Below are positions 1-50,479 of a DNA stretch of 64,000 bases, piece by piece (within the stretch, counting starts at the first letter, position 1; each line of letters opens with the position of its first letter). Both the position numbers and the translations under genes were made by a program. The notes beneath the pieces are model-generated. The model did not search any database. It saw only the letters and a list, made by a program, of their open reading frames with translations, and had not been told where the DNA came from. The stretch comes from Chrysomallon squamiferum (taxonomy: Eukaryota; Mollusca; Gastropoda; Neomphalida; Peltospiridae): the NCBI GenBank assembly GCA_012295275.1, contig CM022671.1, positions 28,318,822-28,382,821 on the forward strand, read 5' to 3'.

Positions 1-1712
1 AGGTTATGTTATACTTTACAATAAAAACAAAATAAAAAATGTTATGAAATTCAAAAAATAAAATAATACAAAATAAAATAAAAAAATACATAAAAAAATA
101 AAAAGCTCTGTAAATAAAGACAACTGACATGTCACTGTAACCACTGACACAGATTTTAAATTATCTTTCTTCGAAATGGGAGGAGACTGATTACTTCCAT
201 TAATAATATGTAAGAGTTTTATGTATCAGCAAAATGGAATGATACTACTAATTACCAAGTAGTTAATAATGTAAATTAAATTACTTAAACTGACTGTTGT
301 AATATGGACATTCATATGATTATTTTTTTTTTTCTTGTCTGAACAAGTTACCATTATTCTGTGGTGTAGAAGATGGTAATATGATGATTTAACAAACATG
401 TCTTTTTAAAATTTCAATGTGTAATGAAATTTTATTAAGGAATTATTAAACTGTGAGGCATTAATTAAAAAAAAAAAACCAATTGGTGACTCTGAAAAAA
501 GTGTTGTTGTGACAGAATTATTTAGCAATGACCATATTGTAAATGACTTGAAAGGATCTGAGCACTGAGAAGAAAGTCTTACTTCACAAAGGTTAGTTAT
601 ATTTATATACACTGCTAATCTGAGTCAAACAATTTATTGGTTTGTTTTTTGGGGAAGAAAAAAAAAGCACTTGTTAAAGTAGACTTGCTGTTTAATGTTA
701 CAGAAGGTGGAGCAGTTTGATCTTCATTTTATCTCTTTGATTTCATGGCTGAAAGAGTTACTTGTCTCATACAAAAATAATGTTTATTTATCATAATCGT
801 AAAGTGTTTTTTTGTCGATTTGAAACATCAGCTTGTTACCTTTTATGAATAAAACCTCATTGTAGGTTAATAATGTACATTCATTAACTGTTTTGTCGTA
901 GACCTGCGATATTCTTTGTGATTTATGATGCAGATTAAAACAGTTACCTAGTTTATGGGAGATAACTTCCTTGTTAGTAAGTGTAATTTAGAGATCACAA
1001 GGCTAGGATGGTCTTTGAAAGAATCACATAAAAATACACTGAAAGACAAATTTTGAATTAGTTTGTGATAACCACAAGTTATACATTATCCACATGAAAA
1101 CTGTGCTCTGTTTATAGAGCTATCTATAGCCCTGCATACTTGCTGCTTTATAAGAGGAAGTAATTAAAATTTGTAATGTCATAACTATATATTTATATTC
1201 CAATCGTAAATATTCATTTAATTAGTGTAGATTATTTTGACATTGTACATTTGAAAAGAGATACTAAATATTTTATCATGAGGGTTTGGCTGAAGTTTGC
1301 TTTTGTGTTTGCCCATCATACTTTTAAGTGGACACTTTTGGTATTTCCTTTTAAAGAGAGTTCATAACCCAAACATGAACACGTGTACCATGTGCACTGA
1401 AACTCACAGGATGATTAATCATTAAGGAAAACCACATGTTACATTGTTAGAAACATTTTAACAAACCCCGTTACATAATTATATATTCCAGAACTGGATA
1501 ATCTATATTAGTCATGTAGCTATCATGTACGTCCGTACCAAGACTTATTCTTGTTTTAAATTTGTAATTTATATATAAAATGAAGCTTTGTTTTAATAAA
1601 AAAAATTATCTATGTTGATGAAATTATAAATTTAACTACGATGTTGTAAAACCTCATTTTTAAAAATACAATTTTCATCACTTATGTGATATTTTTGGCT
1701 GATGTAAAAACT

Positions 1713-1752
<40 letters not shown>

Positions 1753-3998
1753 CAATAATACCATATTATTAATACTGTTCTTTTCATTTGCTAGTTTGCC
1801 ATCTTGTGCATACATACTAGGTAACCTACTATTAAAAAATGGAATGTTTATCCTTTTTTTTTTTACACACCCTAGTTTGAGGAAATGTCAGAGAATGTCT
1901 TAATTGTGATAATTATTCATTAATATTTATTTACAGTACTATTCTATGTGTTTTAATTAATATAAAATATAATGAATATTATTTTAGGAGAAAATTTGAA
2001 AGATTAATACCAATATATATATATGTATATACACACACACATACATACACATATACATATAGTGTTTTGTCTAAAAATTCATCATATAATGATATATTCT
2101 GTGCTTCTTCTATTGATAATGTGTGTACATTTTTCATTGAAACTCCTTGATAAATTCATTCATATGATATATGAAATAGCCGACAGAGATTTCTGTATTA
2201 TTATCAGAATAGCTTGTTAGAGAAAAAAGATTCTTGGGAATGTTTTTTTTTTTTTAGAAAATATTGTATAATTGTTTTTGTTGTTAATATTGTTATCTGA
2301 TAGTAAAAATAAAATAACAGTTTATAACCAAATACATAACTTGAGTACATTATTTGATTAATTTATTAATTTCTTGTCTTTATGACAAAAGCGCCTTCAA
2401 GGTAATGATGCAAACAAATGTCAACATTTAAAAATAAATTTAAATAACAAATATGAGAAGTTAATGTATATATAGAAACAGATACATATAGATATAGATA
2501 CATTTATATATATATATATATTAAAAGGAAATAAAGCTGTTTTAGATTTATGATTTAAACAGATAATGTTTATCAGAGAAGACTAAAATCAAAATTGTTA
2601 TTGTTGTTGTTATTATATCAAGTATTGAATAACATTGCCACAAGAATACATTTTTATTTTTTATTTTTTATTTGAAAGATTGTTTTACCTTGACATTAAA
2701 GCTAATAGTATTAAAATAAATCTTTAAAAATAAATCTTTAAAAAGGAAAGAACAGAAAATTAAAAATAGAAAAGAAATGGACTTTGTTTTTGGTAATGAT
2801 CAATATCCGTCGAAAAGCAGACAATATTTAGCTGGCAGAAATATGCCTGTAGTATTGCGGATCATTATATGGTATATTTAAAGGTCAGAGCCACTTTGAA
2901 GTGAATAACAAGATGTTTCAGCACATTTGGCACTGCCTTCTGGCTACCCTTATGGTCAGCATTGTTATTAATGGCATTCTCTACATATTCTTTCAAAACT
3001 AATGCTGGTAATACAGCTCCAAGGACCTTTTCTGCAAATCAGATCTAGGTTGATCATGAAATTGTTCATATTTTCATATTCAGCCTGGGAAGTAATTGCT
3101 CGGCACCAAGATCATTCAGTTTAAAATATGCAACTTCAGTGGGAGAGGGTTTCCGGATTATTCCCCCCAAGGACTTTGCGCCTAATTTGTTATCTTTATA
3201 AGGATTAATCGTTAGTTCTAATAAGCAAACATGACTTGGGACTGTTCTGTTGTACCACGTGTAGTTTTTGGTAATTTATGTATATATTCCCGTTACTCTC
3301 TACAAGTACAAGGTAGAGTAAACTCGATATTTATACTAATGGTTATGGATTGCCAGTGAAAGATTTATATATAACATGCTTATCTGTAGATTTATTTTTA
3401 TTGTTTTTGTTTAAGATTTGAATAAAGAAAAAAGAATTAAAAAAACGTTAAAAATCTAGATTTTGCTTAAAATGTTGGTGTGTATTTTTGTATTTTGTAA
3501 TATTGTTACTACCACCGATAATAAATAATAATGATTTGGGAAGATTAAATATATTTTCACAAACAGGCATTAATTTCTTAAAATTATTATAAATGTATTC
3601 TTATTTGTTTTAAATAGTTGACAAAGTACAGATTTTAAAATTTAATGTGATTTTATAGTTCTTTTCAATACCAGTGTCAAATAATTTATTTAAAAAAAAA
3701 GAATGTTTTTAAATTTTATTATGTAATTAAATATTTAAACATTAAATATTTAAAAAAAAAAAAATAATAATAATAATTATTTTTAAATGTATTTGTATTA
3801 TTTGGATGAGTCATTTATATCTTTAGGTTCAGAAATAATATTATCTGACTAAAGTATTAAAACTAATAAAAGTGTCCAGTTTTTATTTTTTTTCTGTTAC
3901 TGATGACAACGGCAGATGGGCAACAAAGCTTTTAATTGGATTAGAGTGGCCAAAATGTGTAAAGGTGCGTTTCAGATCCATTTCTGTTTTCATTGCAG
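1..3998. other. Upstream AT-rich sequence, no gene supported
   Basis: Very AT-rich, with an (AAT)n tract at 1713-1750, a TA/CA tract at 2007-2060 and TA repeats near 2505-2520. The part around 2780-3250 is more balanced in base composition but shows no long frame or convincing splice pair. It is probably promoter/intron sequence of the kinase gene or intergenic. Confidence 0.5.
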
Positions 3999-36824
<32,826 letters not shown>

Positions 36825-37600
36825 CAGTGGTGGAACTTAAGGACATCAAACTCTAGTAAAGCCGGTCGCTGTTGTCTGTAAACAAAAAATGACTGACCAG
36901 CTGACGTGGTCAGTGTGAACTGTCTCACAGTATTGTGTGTCTCTTCTGTCAGTGTAACATTGACTCTGAAACTCAGAGACTGTCACAGACTCACACATAC
37001 ACATCTACACACTCATACATATACACTTATGTACACACACACACACACATTCACACAGGCACCTACCTACCTGCTCATGCAGAAGAACAAATGTTCACGT
37101 TCCTTGAATTAAGCATTTTATTTGTTCATTCACACATACACGTACATATATACACCCCTCACACACACACACCCAAACACACTCTCTACCACACACACAG
37201 TTGTGCTGGGCTGGCACTGGTCAGTATTTCCTGTGTCACAATTATTTCCATGACAAATGGGAACTGTAAAGAGACATGCTCCGTGTTGACAGTATTTCAA
37301 AATGGCTCTTTCATACAGGAAGGAACCTAGCCGGAAACATGACAAAAGTGAACTGAAAAGCCTGAGTCCAGTCACTGCCAGGCTCCATCTGGCAGAAAAA
37401 AGATCATCAAGACACCAAGGGGAACAACTCAACTTTTACTGTCAACCACAACAGTTCTATGTGATAAAGAAGACAAAGGAATAGATTTAATGATGTCCTC
37501 TTATTTCATTTGTATGATTGTGTATTTATTTAAAAGTGATTCCTTGTAATTTATTTTTTTAATTAAAAAAGAAAAAAAAAAAAGAAAAAATTAACAAAGT
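36825..37600 (+). other. Probable 3' UTR of the PCTAIRE kinase gene
   Basis: This follows the TGA at 36822-36824. It contains CA-rich microsatellite (about 36994-37200), then a more balanced segment, then a variant poly(A) signal ATTAAA near 37562 before an A-rich stretch. Canonical AATAAA also occurs near 38029 and at 40476-40481, so a longer UTR is possible. A 60-codon frame at 37302-37484 shows no domain and is treated as UTR. Confidence 0.5.
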
Positions 37601-40600
37601 AAATTTTACACGTTTGTGTGATAACATTAGAAAGAAATCAGATGACAGATGAGGAAAGATAACTGTGAATGTTACTAAATTCTGCTGGCAGAAACATGTT
37701 ATTATGGATATACTATATAACCTAGAACAAAGAGAAATCTGACTAAAATCTAATTATAATCTTACTACTTTCCACTACTTGCGTTTTTGTCCAAGCATCG
37801 TCTCATATGAAGTTTTAAAATGCAATGAAATTTTTAACTGAATTTCTGTCAGTTTTATCTGTTCATAATCAAAATTCCCAGAAATGTTGACAGAAATAAA
37901 AATACTGAAATTTTTATGATGGATTGTATCTATGCTGGTGAATATAAAAAGAAACCTGTAACAAGAGTTGTTAGTGTTATTAGATGGATTGTTCACCAAG
38001 TGCCTGGAATGTTGATATTTATCTGAAAATAAATAAACTACTATTAATGAAGGTGGCCAATCACACAAGATCCTTGAAACTTTAATTATTAGATTTTTTT
38101 TTACTCCACCTGAAAGTAGTGTAAGATAAAATTAGATTTCATTTCAGATTAGTGATAAAGAATGGAGAAAACACTCGTGAAATATTTTTGAAGATTTCTT
38201 TATGAAGATTTCTTGTACAGTAATACACAGAAAGTGTGTATCTGTGTATTGTTTTGCTCTGAAACATGTTCACTGTGTGTGTTCATGTACATATCAGGAA
38301 GTCGTGTGATAGCTGGATGTTATGAACATAACATGATCCTTAGTTGTAGTCGCGTGTTCAAAACATTAATATAGATTTACTTCCAGTGTTAAAGCCTGCG
38401 TTGGCTCTAAGCAAAATAATTTATTTATATTATTTATTTATTTAAATAATAATAATAATAATAATAATAATAATTAAAATAATAATAGATAGATAGAGAA
38501 AATTATCATTACTATAAAAAATTAAAATCGAGATTTGCCATGCTTTACCTGTAATTCTATACTTTATATTTGATTTTAAAATTAATCATATTTGCTATCA
38601 TTTATCAGAAGTAGAATTTTATTTCAAAAATATATTCAAAATTAATATTACATTTTACATTCTCAGAAAACTAGTTCTTTTTCTTTTTTCGTTAATTTTT
38701 TAAATTATTACTGTTACTATTATTAATTATTATTATTACTACTCCTACTACTACAATTATTATTATTATTCTTGACAAACAACAGAAGTATAAGATATCA
38801 AAAAGCATTTGCTAAGGATCATGTTCTTTGTTGTAGACAAGCTGTACTGTGTGTGCGCTATAAGATAAAAATAGTTCTGTGTATCTTACACTAGTGTAAT
38901 AGTCTGCTTATATGCTTCTGCTAAGTAATAAACTAGTATATCTAAACAACAATACTTTTTGCACAAGAAGGTATTATTTGAAGAAAATCTAACTTTTTCA
39001 AAACCTAATTTCTGGATGCTTTTACTAGTCAAGCTTCTGACAATTATTTCAAATGTCTTTTCTACCAAGTGTAAAATATGTGTGTAATTTCTATTAATAT
39101 TTGTATTGAGATAGGGCAGGAGAATGATGATGATGATGATGATGATGATAATGATTATTATTATTATAAATTCTAATAATGAATTTATCTGGAACATACT
39201 GTTATTTAGTGAAAATTCTTTTAAGCTGTTGTTGCTTTTTGAAATAATGCATCCTTAGATAGTCTGTTGCTAATGTGAAACTCTCAGAATATAAAAACAT
39301 ATATGCTACAGTGACAGAATTTTTTTTCAAAGGATTGATATAATGTAAATATGAAATGGCTGATTACAGAAGAATTGATGGCTTGGTTTAAAGGAATAAA
39401 GAATGAATGTTATGGTACTAAACTAAAATTTCAGCCATTGGATGTACATGTTGTTTTATCTCATCTTGACATTACACAACTTTTTAATATTTCATTTTCA
39501 TTGTGTACTTGTGAAAGAGATATTTATTCAGGAAATTTCTTGACATTTTTTCTTTTTTTTTTTAAATTTTTTTTTTAACCATGACAGTTACTTTTGTTAT
39601 ATTAATCGGGTTTATTTTTTCCATCTTTTTTTTTGTTTTTGATTTTGTTTTTCTTTTATACATACTGTTGGATGTAAAAAAAAATTTTAGTTATGTATTT
39701 ACAGAATATCATACCTTGAGTAAATTTTTAAAGAGAGTGTATATTTTCCATGTTTGTATGTATTATTTCAACATTGACATCAAAGTATTTTGATCAAAGA
39801 ACATTTATTGTTTAATATGCCGAATGTCTGCTGAAGTTATATTCAAGAATGTATTTCAGGAAACAGTGAACCCTTATGAAGTTCAAATATATTTAATTTT
39901 TATTTTATAAACTCTCCTGTCATTGTAACTTCTAATGATAATGAATACAAATAACAGAAGTATTATAAACTATTCTTTTTGTTCTTGGTATGAATTGTTG
40001 GATCTGAATGTTACTAAAAGTGATTAAAAAAAAAAAAAAAAAAAAAAAAGGAAAACAATTTTAAAAACTTGCCAATTCCTTAGATAGGAATTGTTGGATC
40101 TAAATTTTTAATCATAATAATAAATATTAAAAATTTAATTATTATTTTGTAGTGAGTACAGGGTGAAAATGTATATGATAATTGTACAGTAAAAGTTGTT
40201 TTTGAAGGGGACCATGCAACCACAATATAGTTTTACTGCCAGTTATGTCAAATCATTATGTCTTACTTCAAATCAAACACTAATCATTAAACCTAAAATT
40301 TACTTTCTATTTTTGTCTAACCTGTTTGCAGTTTTGATATTGGAGAATTTTTATTTGGTTTGTAACCAAGATTCAAAAATTTCTTTCTACTTCAAATGCT
40401 CAATATGTTGCTACCAAATACTTCATTTAAGACATTATCCCCAAAATATGTATTTAAAAGATGAATATTTTATCAAATAAAGGTCTGTCATTGTTCAAGT
40501 ATGTGAACTCTTGCACAAATATAGAAAAGGTTTTGTCAAAAAAAAAAATAAGTTGAAACACTGAAAAAAGGTTTATGAAATATAAATCATATTTCCATTG

Positions 40601-41149
40601 TATATATATATAAAAGTAAAAACAAAGAAAAACCTTATTAAAATAAATATTTGAAACATCTTACATGAAGTGCTTGCCCTTGTACTAATTTGATTTTCAA
40701 TTTTTGTGGTTTTTTTGTTTGTTTGTTCTTGTTACTGTGGTTTTGTTTTTTGTTTGTTTACTTTCTTTGTAATGTGTTTTTAACATATCTTGAAATCTCA
40801 TATTGTACATTTATTTTTATTTTTTTTCTTCTCTTGTGTCCGGTGCCCAGTATCTATGCATGATTTAAGACAAAGACTGTGTTAACATTTACTGTAACTG
40901 ATATCATCAGAATATTTTTAAAATTGCAGTGTATTTATTATTTAAAACTGACTGTATATCAAAAGTAATAAAATGTCAAAATGTTTTTTTTTACTTCAGT
41001 CAGTGAGGAGAACTGGTGAGACTCAGGGTGGGGTGGGGTTTGAGGGTAGGTGTCGACTTGGTAGTGACAGTGCATTTTATTAAAATTTAATTAATTTTTT
41101 TTATTGTTGAATACATGCAACTGAAATCAGTTTCTTTGATAAATACATT

Positions 41150-41185
<36 letters not shown>

Positions 41186-43157
41186 GCTGAAGGCCAGTAT
41201 GAATTTGCATATTATTTTTTCTGACTTTTTATTATTATTATTTTTTTAAATTTTAAACAGGAGGGGTATCACTGATAATAAAAATTGGGTTACTGGAAGT
41301 CAAAGTATTTCTAACTGAATGTCTGTAAGCCTTTTATTGTCTTAGGTATTCTGGTTGATCCAAAGCATGACTAAACAAAGAAACATCCAAGAAAACACTG
41401 ATCAGTCATCATTCAGTGGCAGCAAGAATATGTCATTGGTGATGACAACGTGAAGAGAAATTTCATGTGGCCCTTAGTTTGTGTAAAAGATGTTATAATG
41501 CATATAAATAAATATTTCTAATTCTGAATATAGACTTTTATTTCATAATTTAATTATTTCTCAAAAGCTATTAGAAATTTAAACAATTTGATTAGTAATA
41601 TTAAAATACTCTTCATAGATAAAATTATATTTTCTATTAGATTATTAAAAAGCTAAAAATAAAAAAATGTCTTATTTAATTTGGTGCAGATGTTGGTTTT
41701 AATCAATGACATGTTCTGGAAAACTAATTAGTGCAAATATTGATGTTTTTTTTAATTCTGTTAAATCTGTTACATTTTCAGAATACACAATAATTTAGAC
41801 TATTTAATCCTGTTATTTTGTTATTCATTTTGGTTATAGGATAAAACAGCATTAACATTAATAGACAAATATTGCAAAAAAGTACAGTTCTAACTGCACT
41901 TTTTTTTAACATAAAAAAAAGTTTTTTTTTTTTTTTTTGAACATCCTTAAACCTGAATAAGCTGTTTCATTTTTATATTTTTAGAAATTGTTTTGCTTTG
42001 GTTAGTTTTGCGATAGTTCTGATGTCCACCTCCCTCACAATCCTCACCTAATCCCCCTCAAAAACATATCGTAACATTTGTTGCAATATTGTCAAATATC
42101 TTACCTCTTTGTATGATAGATAATCAGAGAACATGAATGGCTTGATTGTAATATTAATTCAGTTTGTACATATTACAAATACATTTTTTTTTTTTTTAAA
42201 CTATGAACAGTTAAGTGAATTAAGATTTAGCTTTAATTATAAAATTCATTTACAAAACAGAAACAATAATAAATATCAGGTGAAACAAAAATATATTTAA
42301 AAAAAAAAAAAAATATTTTGTGTTATAATTTCTAACCACCATTTCTTCATGTTATCGGACATCATTAGGTGCTAGGTGGGTGGAACTGTCAGTCAAACTG
42401 AATTATATAAATAAATGTTTATATGTATTGACGTCTTTTGTTTTTCATTCCTGAAGCTATTAGGTTTTTTTGATAATTGTATATGTTTACACATTCACAC
42501 TTGATGTATTTCTATTAAAAAAAAAAAATGTAAAGAATTGTAGAAAAATTAAATTTAAAAAAAGTGAAAAAAGAATAAAACTGTTTTGGAGTGACAACAA
42601 GGTACTGATTACATTAATATAGTAACTAAAAAAACGGCTAAAACTCAGTTTTGAAGTCCATAATCACTTTAGGCATTGTTTTTTAACTAATTTTTTTAAC
42701 TGGCAATAAAAAATAACTTTTGAAAGTTAAGAACTTTTGGAAGTTAAGATTTATAAATAGTTGTTTTAGTATTTAAACCAATGAATATTTTAAATAAAAT
42801 ATAATTATTACTAAAAAATTAATAAATTAGAAAACAGGTTTCTGTTTGCAAGATATAATAACCTACAATAATAAATAATTCCAGTGCAACACTGAATTTG
42901 TACACCATGTAAAAAAACCTGGTTGACTGTAAGAACAAATAATAATCTCACACAGCAAAATTAATTCCTGGATTTCTTTTTCATCAAAAGAGCAGAATGT
43001 CTACTGCCACAGGATTGGACTGTAAACTGACAGTATATATATAAATTACTGCTACACAAATAAATGCCAATAAACTTCATAAACATGTTTTTATACATGT
43101 CTGCAAATTATTTTTTATAAAATTAAGAAAAAACGAAAGAGCAAAAAAGAATAACAA
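37601..43157. other. Region between the kinase gene and LSM8, no gene supported
   Basis: AT-rich with AAT tracts (38447-38475), TGATGA/ATT tract (39125-39165) and long A runs (40025-40050, 41153-41183, 42300-42313). It contains AATAAA signals that could serve extended kinase 3' UTRs. No frame shows family features. Confidence 0.5.
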
Positions 43158-43557
43158 AGAAAACAGTTTTAATAATGGTTTATTACTAAAAATGACAACT
43201 ATTTACATATGCATGATTTGTATTTCAAGGACAGGAGGTTTAAAATCAAATGAACATGATACATTGAAATGTAAACACAATTATACAACATTATTTCTTG
43301 AAAAATTTAATTTTTCTTGCAATTCCTTTAATCATATAGTGATTCATGAGTTGGCAACAAATTTTAAACATTTATTTCACCGAATTATCTTTCTGTAAAA
43401 GTGGCAACAACTTATTTTTTATCAAAACAAATAAATCTTAAAAATTCACATCTTCAAAACTGCCAGCCAAACCATCTGTTACAAACTAACGTGAAGAAAG
43501 AACAAACTGCACCGTGTTTTCATTTTCAAATAAAGTCTGAGCTCTGGTTAAGTCATT

Positions 43558-45411
43558 TCAGTGAACTACTGAGTTCAGTGGTTCAGCTTTGATGTTGTTA
43601 AAATCCATGGACGAATCTGTGTCATCATCAATTTCACCAATTATTGCACTGAAACAGAAACATGTCTTTTCAATATCACTGTCAGAAACAACTGATTTTA
43701 TTTATGCTGAAACTGGTATCTGTGAGAAAATCAAATTTAAAATATACATCATAGCTGTTTTCAAGATTTCTGAAAAATGTAAACCTATTAAATACATGAT
43801 CATACATAGTAATAAAAAGTGAAAAAAATATATTTAAATAAAAAACCAAATATTATTTATTATTACTAAACAAATTCTTTCTATAAATATTTCTTTTTAT
43901 CAAATAAATTATGTATTGTATATAAAAGTTTTTATAAATAGTTATCTGAATATTCTGGTCTGAGGCTAGCTTTAAACAAATCATTGACAAAACGTTATCG
44001 CCTCTACAATTTGTTAGTTATTACTTACACATTATCTCCCCTGACAATGTAAAGTCCAAGCACAACTTGCTCCATGCCCTGTGTGAGACTGAACACTCGC
44101 TCATGACTCTCATCCAGTATCAGATTGATTGTCTGGTCGAAACCTTTCAGTGTACCCTAAACATAAAATATTAAATTACAACTAACAGACTTCATGTGGT
44201 ATACTATTTTCAAATACAAAATGACTATCATGAGGTCCTGGTAAATGAAAAAAAAAGAAAAAGAAAAAGAATATAAGAAATAAATGGTTATTACATAAAT
44301 GTTACTAGTCATAAATATTAATGAAAAAGAAATTGCTATACGAAATGTTCCTAAATGTATTTATTTTATTACGGTTATTAAATTCATATTCATTTTTTTG
44401 TTTTTTTTGTTTTTAAATAATAATATTAATTTCTATCTGTATTTCTCAACTTACCACAATAATTCGTCCATCAGCAGTAACTACTGAAACTGTTTCTGTT
44501 TTGTAATTAAAGAAAAGAAATCTTCAAAATAAACACTAATAATTCATGGACTGTTTCACCGTTTGTAGCAACATAATCAAACTAGTTACAAATCTTAACA
44601 CAGAGCTGACTTCTGAATCTACCAGTACACAAAATGAAAAAAAAAGCAAATCTGACTGATTTACTGAAAGACCACTCAATAGGTACATGATACAATTGTA
44701 CTTTTCACCATTACCCAAGTTCACATTGTGTGCACAGGCAGTTGTATCCAGTTGATGTGCACCACATCCAGAACAAGTGTTATGGTTCATCTGTTTTTAA
44801 AACTGCTTCTTTTATTTTTATTTTTTTCTAGAAATATATTTAATGTTCCACTAAAATTTCTTCGAAAAATCATCCAGACACCAAACAATGGCAAATACAT
44901 TTTTTGTCTAGTCTTAAACAGAGATCAAGTATTTAACTTTGTTTATTTGTAATCATAAAGCTGTATATTACTCTTATTTTTCAAGTTACCATCATGAATA
45001 TGGTATCATTTTACTGTCATATACTTAAAGACAAAACTGGTAATCTCCTTTGTTTTGCGTGAGTAAATTAGTAAACGAACAATAATTACAGTAACGTAGT
45101 ATCTAATAAATAAGGACCAAGACATGTATCATCGTATGCATATACTGAAATATTTATACTATATATATATAATATAGGTATGTTATATATTATTAATTAT
45201 AATGTACTTCGGTGGATTTGATCTAAAAATATAAATATTAAAATTAATACAATAAAAATATGAATAGGCAATAGGCTGAATAGCGGAACACGGTTTAACG
45301 TAATACTTGGTAACACGAACTTTCTAAATACAAGCACCTGCCCATTTCACTTTTGCTTTAAAATAGCAAAAAAAGGATACTGTTTATGTAACTTTCAAGT
45401 GCAGATGCCAT
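43558..45411 (-). CDS. LSM8: LSM8, U6 snRNA-associated Sm-like protein
   Basis: Subunit of the nuclear Lsm2-8 ring that binds the 3' oligo(U) of U6 snRNA and supports spliceosome assembly. Four coding exons on the minus strand: 45411-45381, 44495-44455, 44156-44029 and 43648-43558, all GT-AG. They join to 291 nt, 96 aa, the same length as human LSM8. The start MASALESYINKTVSVVTADG mirrors the family N-terminus. Sm1 follows with GTLKGFDQTINLILDESHER, and the Sm2 motif is IVRGDNV at residues 62-68. The C-terminal tail ends EPLNSVVH, as in vertebrates. A poly(A) signal on this strand is at 43184-43179, about 375 bases past the stop. It lies head-to-head with PSMA5. Only the 31-nt first coding exon was too short to be recognised without its downstream partners. 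Confidence 0.96.
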
Positions 45412-45501
45412 CTCTCAACTGAATGTGCTTAAAATGCCTTGTTAATACAAATCAGACTAAAAATAAGATTCAACATAAATACATTCCTTATTAAAACAAA
45501 A

Positions 45502-45512
45502 TCGCCGCCATT
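45502..45512 (-). promoter_or_regulatory. YY1-like element in the LSM8 leader/promoter
   Basis: Read on the minus strand this is AATGGCGGCGAT-like, about 95 bases before the LSM8 ATG. ATGGCGGC is the YY1 core commonly found around start sites of housekeeping genes in animals. Functional assignment is inference. Confidence 0.4.
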
Positions 45513-45705
45513 AGTCTTTAGGATGGAACATAAAAACAAACCCGAATCCTATAACCTAATTGACACCAAACGAACGAATTTTTAAAAGTAATTTACAGTT
45601 TTTATATTTTTAATTATTAAAAATAAATCTCTGTGATTATGTATGTTTCACGCATGTATGTGTGTGTTTGTTTAATACTGATGTTTAAGACCCACTAGTT
45701 TAAAG

Positions 45706-45741
<36 letters not shown>

Positions 45742-45953
45742 GGTTTGAATATATTTTGATGTATGGTGCTGGGCTAATCAAAATAATGCAAGTGTTTAGT
45801 TTAATAAACAATAAATGCATGAGGAAATATTGTACACATTATAACAATTCATTAAAACATTCTTGTAAAACATATATAAGGATATGTTTCAGTCAGTCAG
45901 ACTTTCTATCCTTATGTATGAAGATGAGAGAATTTTAAATATTATTATTATCA

Positions 45954-46059
<106 letters not shown>

Positions 46060-46084
46060 TTTTTTGTGATATTCGTTAAGTAAT

Positions 46085-46144
46085 ACCGGAAGTCCTTATC
46101 TAAATATGCAGTATAGTACTACCGACCGCCATATGTAAACTTGC
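46085..46144 (+). promoter_or_regulatory. ETS-like and YY1-like sites, probable PSMA5 promoter
   Basis: ACCGGAAGT at 46085-46093 is a full ETS/GABP-type consensus. CCGCCATAT at 46136-46144 is a YY1-like core. Both lie about 0.9-1 kb before the PSMA5 ATG, consistent with a start site near 46.1 kb followed by a 5'UTR intron (possible donor gtaagt at 46240, acceptor ending 47035). Confidence 0.45.
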
Positions 46145-46803
46145 TTTGCTGTGTCACGCGGAATGCGAGTGCATTTCTATTCATTACTGTATGATATTTA
46201 AAAGGAGAGCCTAAAGTAACATTGATTGATTTATTTTTAGTAAGTTTTGACTGACTAAAATTATTTTTGGTGCATGTATTTTTTAAGCAGTTTTATTGAT
46301 GTTGTTTTCTTTAATATTTGATAAAATTATTGAAATTGAATTATAGATTAAAAGTTAATAGTTATTAAGTTAATAATTTAAAAACAAATAAAAATTGGCC
46401 TGATAATACCTCATTAATATTATAGTCCAGTTTATATTGCTACTAAATTTAATAAAGAGTCATTGTAAATTATGAAATTATTTATTACGGACTGATATTG
46501 TGATAACGTTTGTTATTACTGTGTATTAGTATTACTATTAGAATACTTGTATCATATAATGAGATATTGTTAACCAACTACCAGTACCAAGATACAGAGA
46601 ATCCTTAGGCTTAGCACCAAGGTTTATTAAAATAAATAATAATAATAGACCAGTAAACTAAACACGGGTTTTATTATAAACGATTATTAATTAATTAAAT
46701 TCATGAGAATGATTATTGATATTTGAATATCTTTTGCACAACTCACATATAAATATAATGTTGTAGTATTATGATCAAAATAATGATTAGTTTGTTAGTA
46801 TAA

Positions 46804-50175
<3,372 letters not shown>

Positions 50176-50463
50176 ACATATTAGACTAAACACAGAGAAA
50201 AAAAAAAAAAAAAAAAAAATTGTTTTTTGACTAACAATCATGGAATTGACTTCATTTATGATGCTACAGACTTGGTGTTTTATTCAACTTTGGGATCAGC
50301 AGAAATCTTTCATAAATAAATTACTAGTCCTTTTCTCTCTCAGAAAATTAAAATGTCTCTTATTTTTTAACTTGTTTTTCTTGTTTTGTCTTTTAATAAT
50401 CATTCTAAGGAAACTAATTAATTCTTTTTTAAAAATTAACTTGTATGACATATCCATTGATTA

Positions 50464-50469
50464 AATAAA
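50464..50469 (+). terminator. PSMA5 poly(A) signal
   Basis: Canonical AATAAA 289 bases after the PSMA5 stop, with T-rich sequence after it. Another AATAAA lies near 50309. Confidence 0.6.
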
Positions 50470-50479
50470 GTTGAACTCT

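Noticed and set aside
37302-37484. 60-codon frame (MALSYRKEPSRKHDKSELKS...) as a separate gene
   Set aside because: It lies directly after the kinase stop in its probable 3' UTR and has no splice or domain support.
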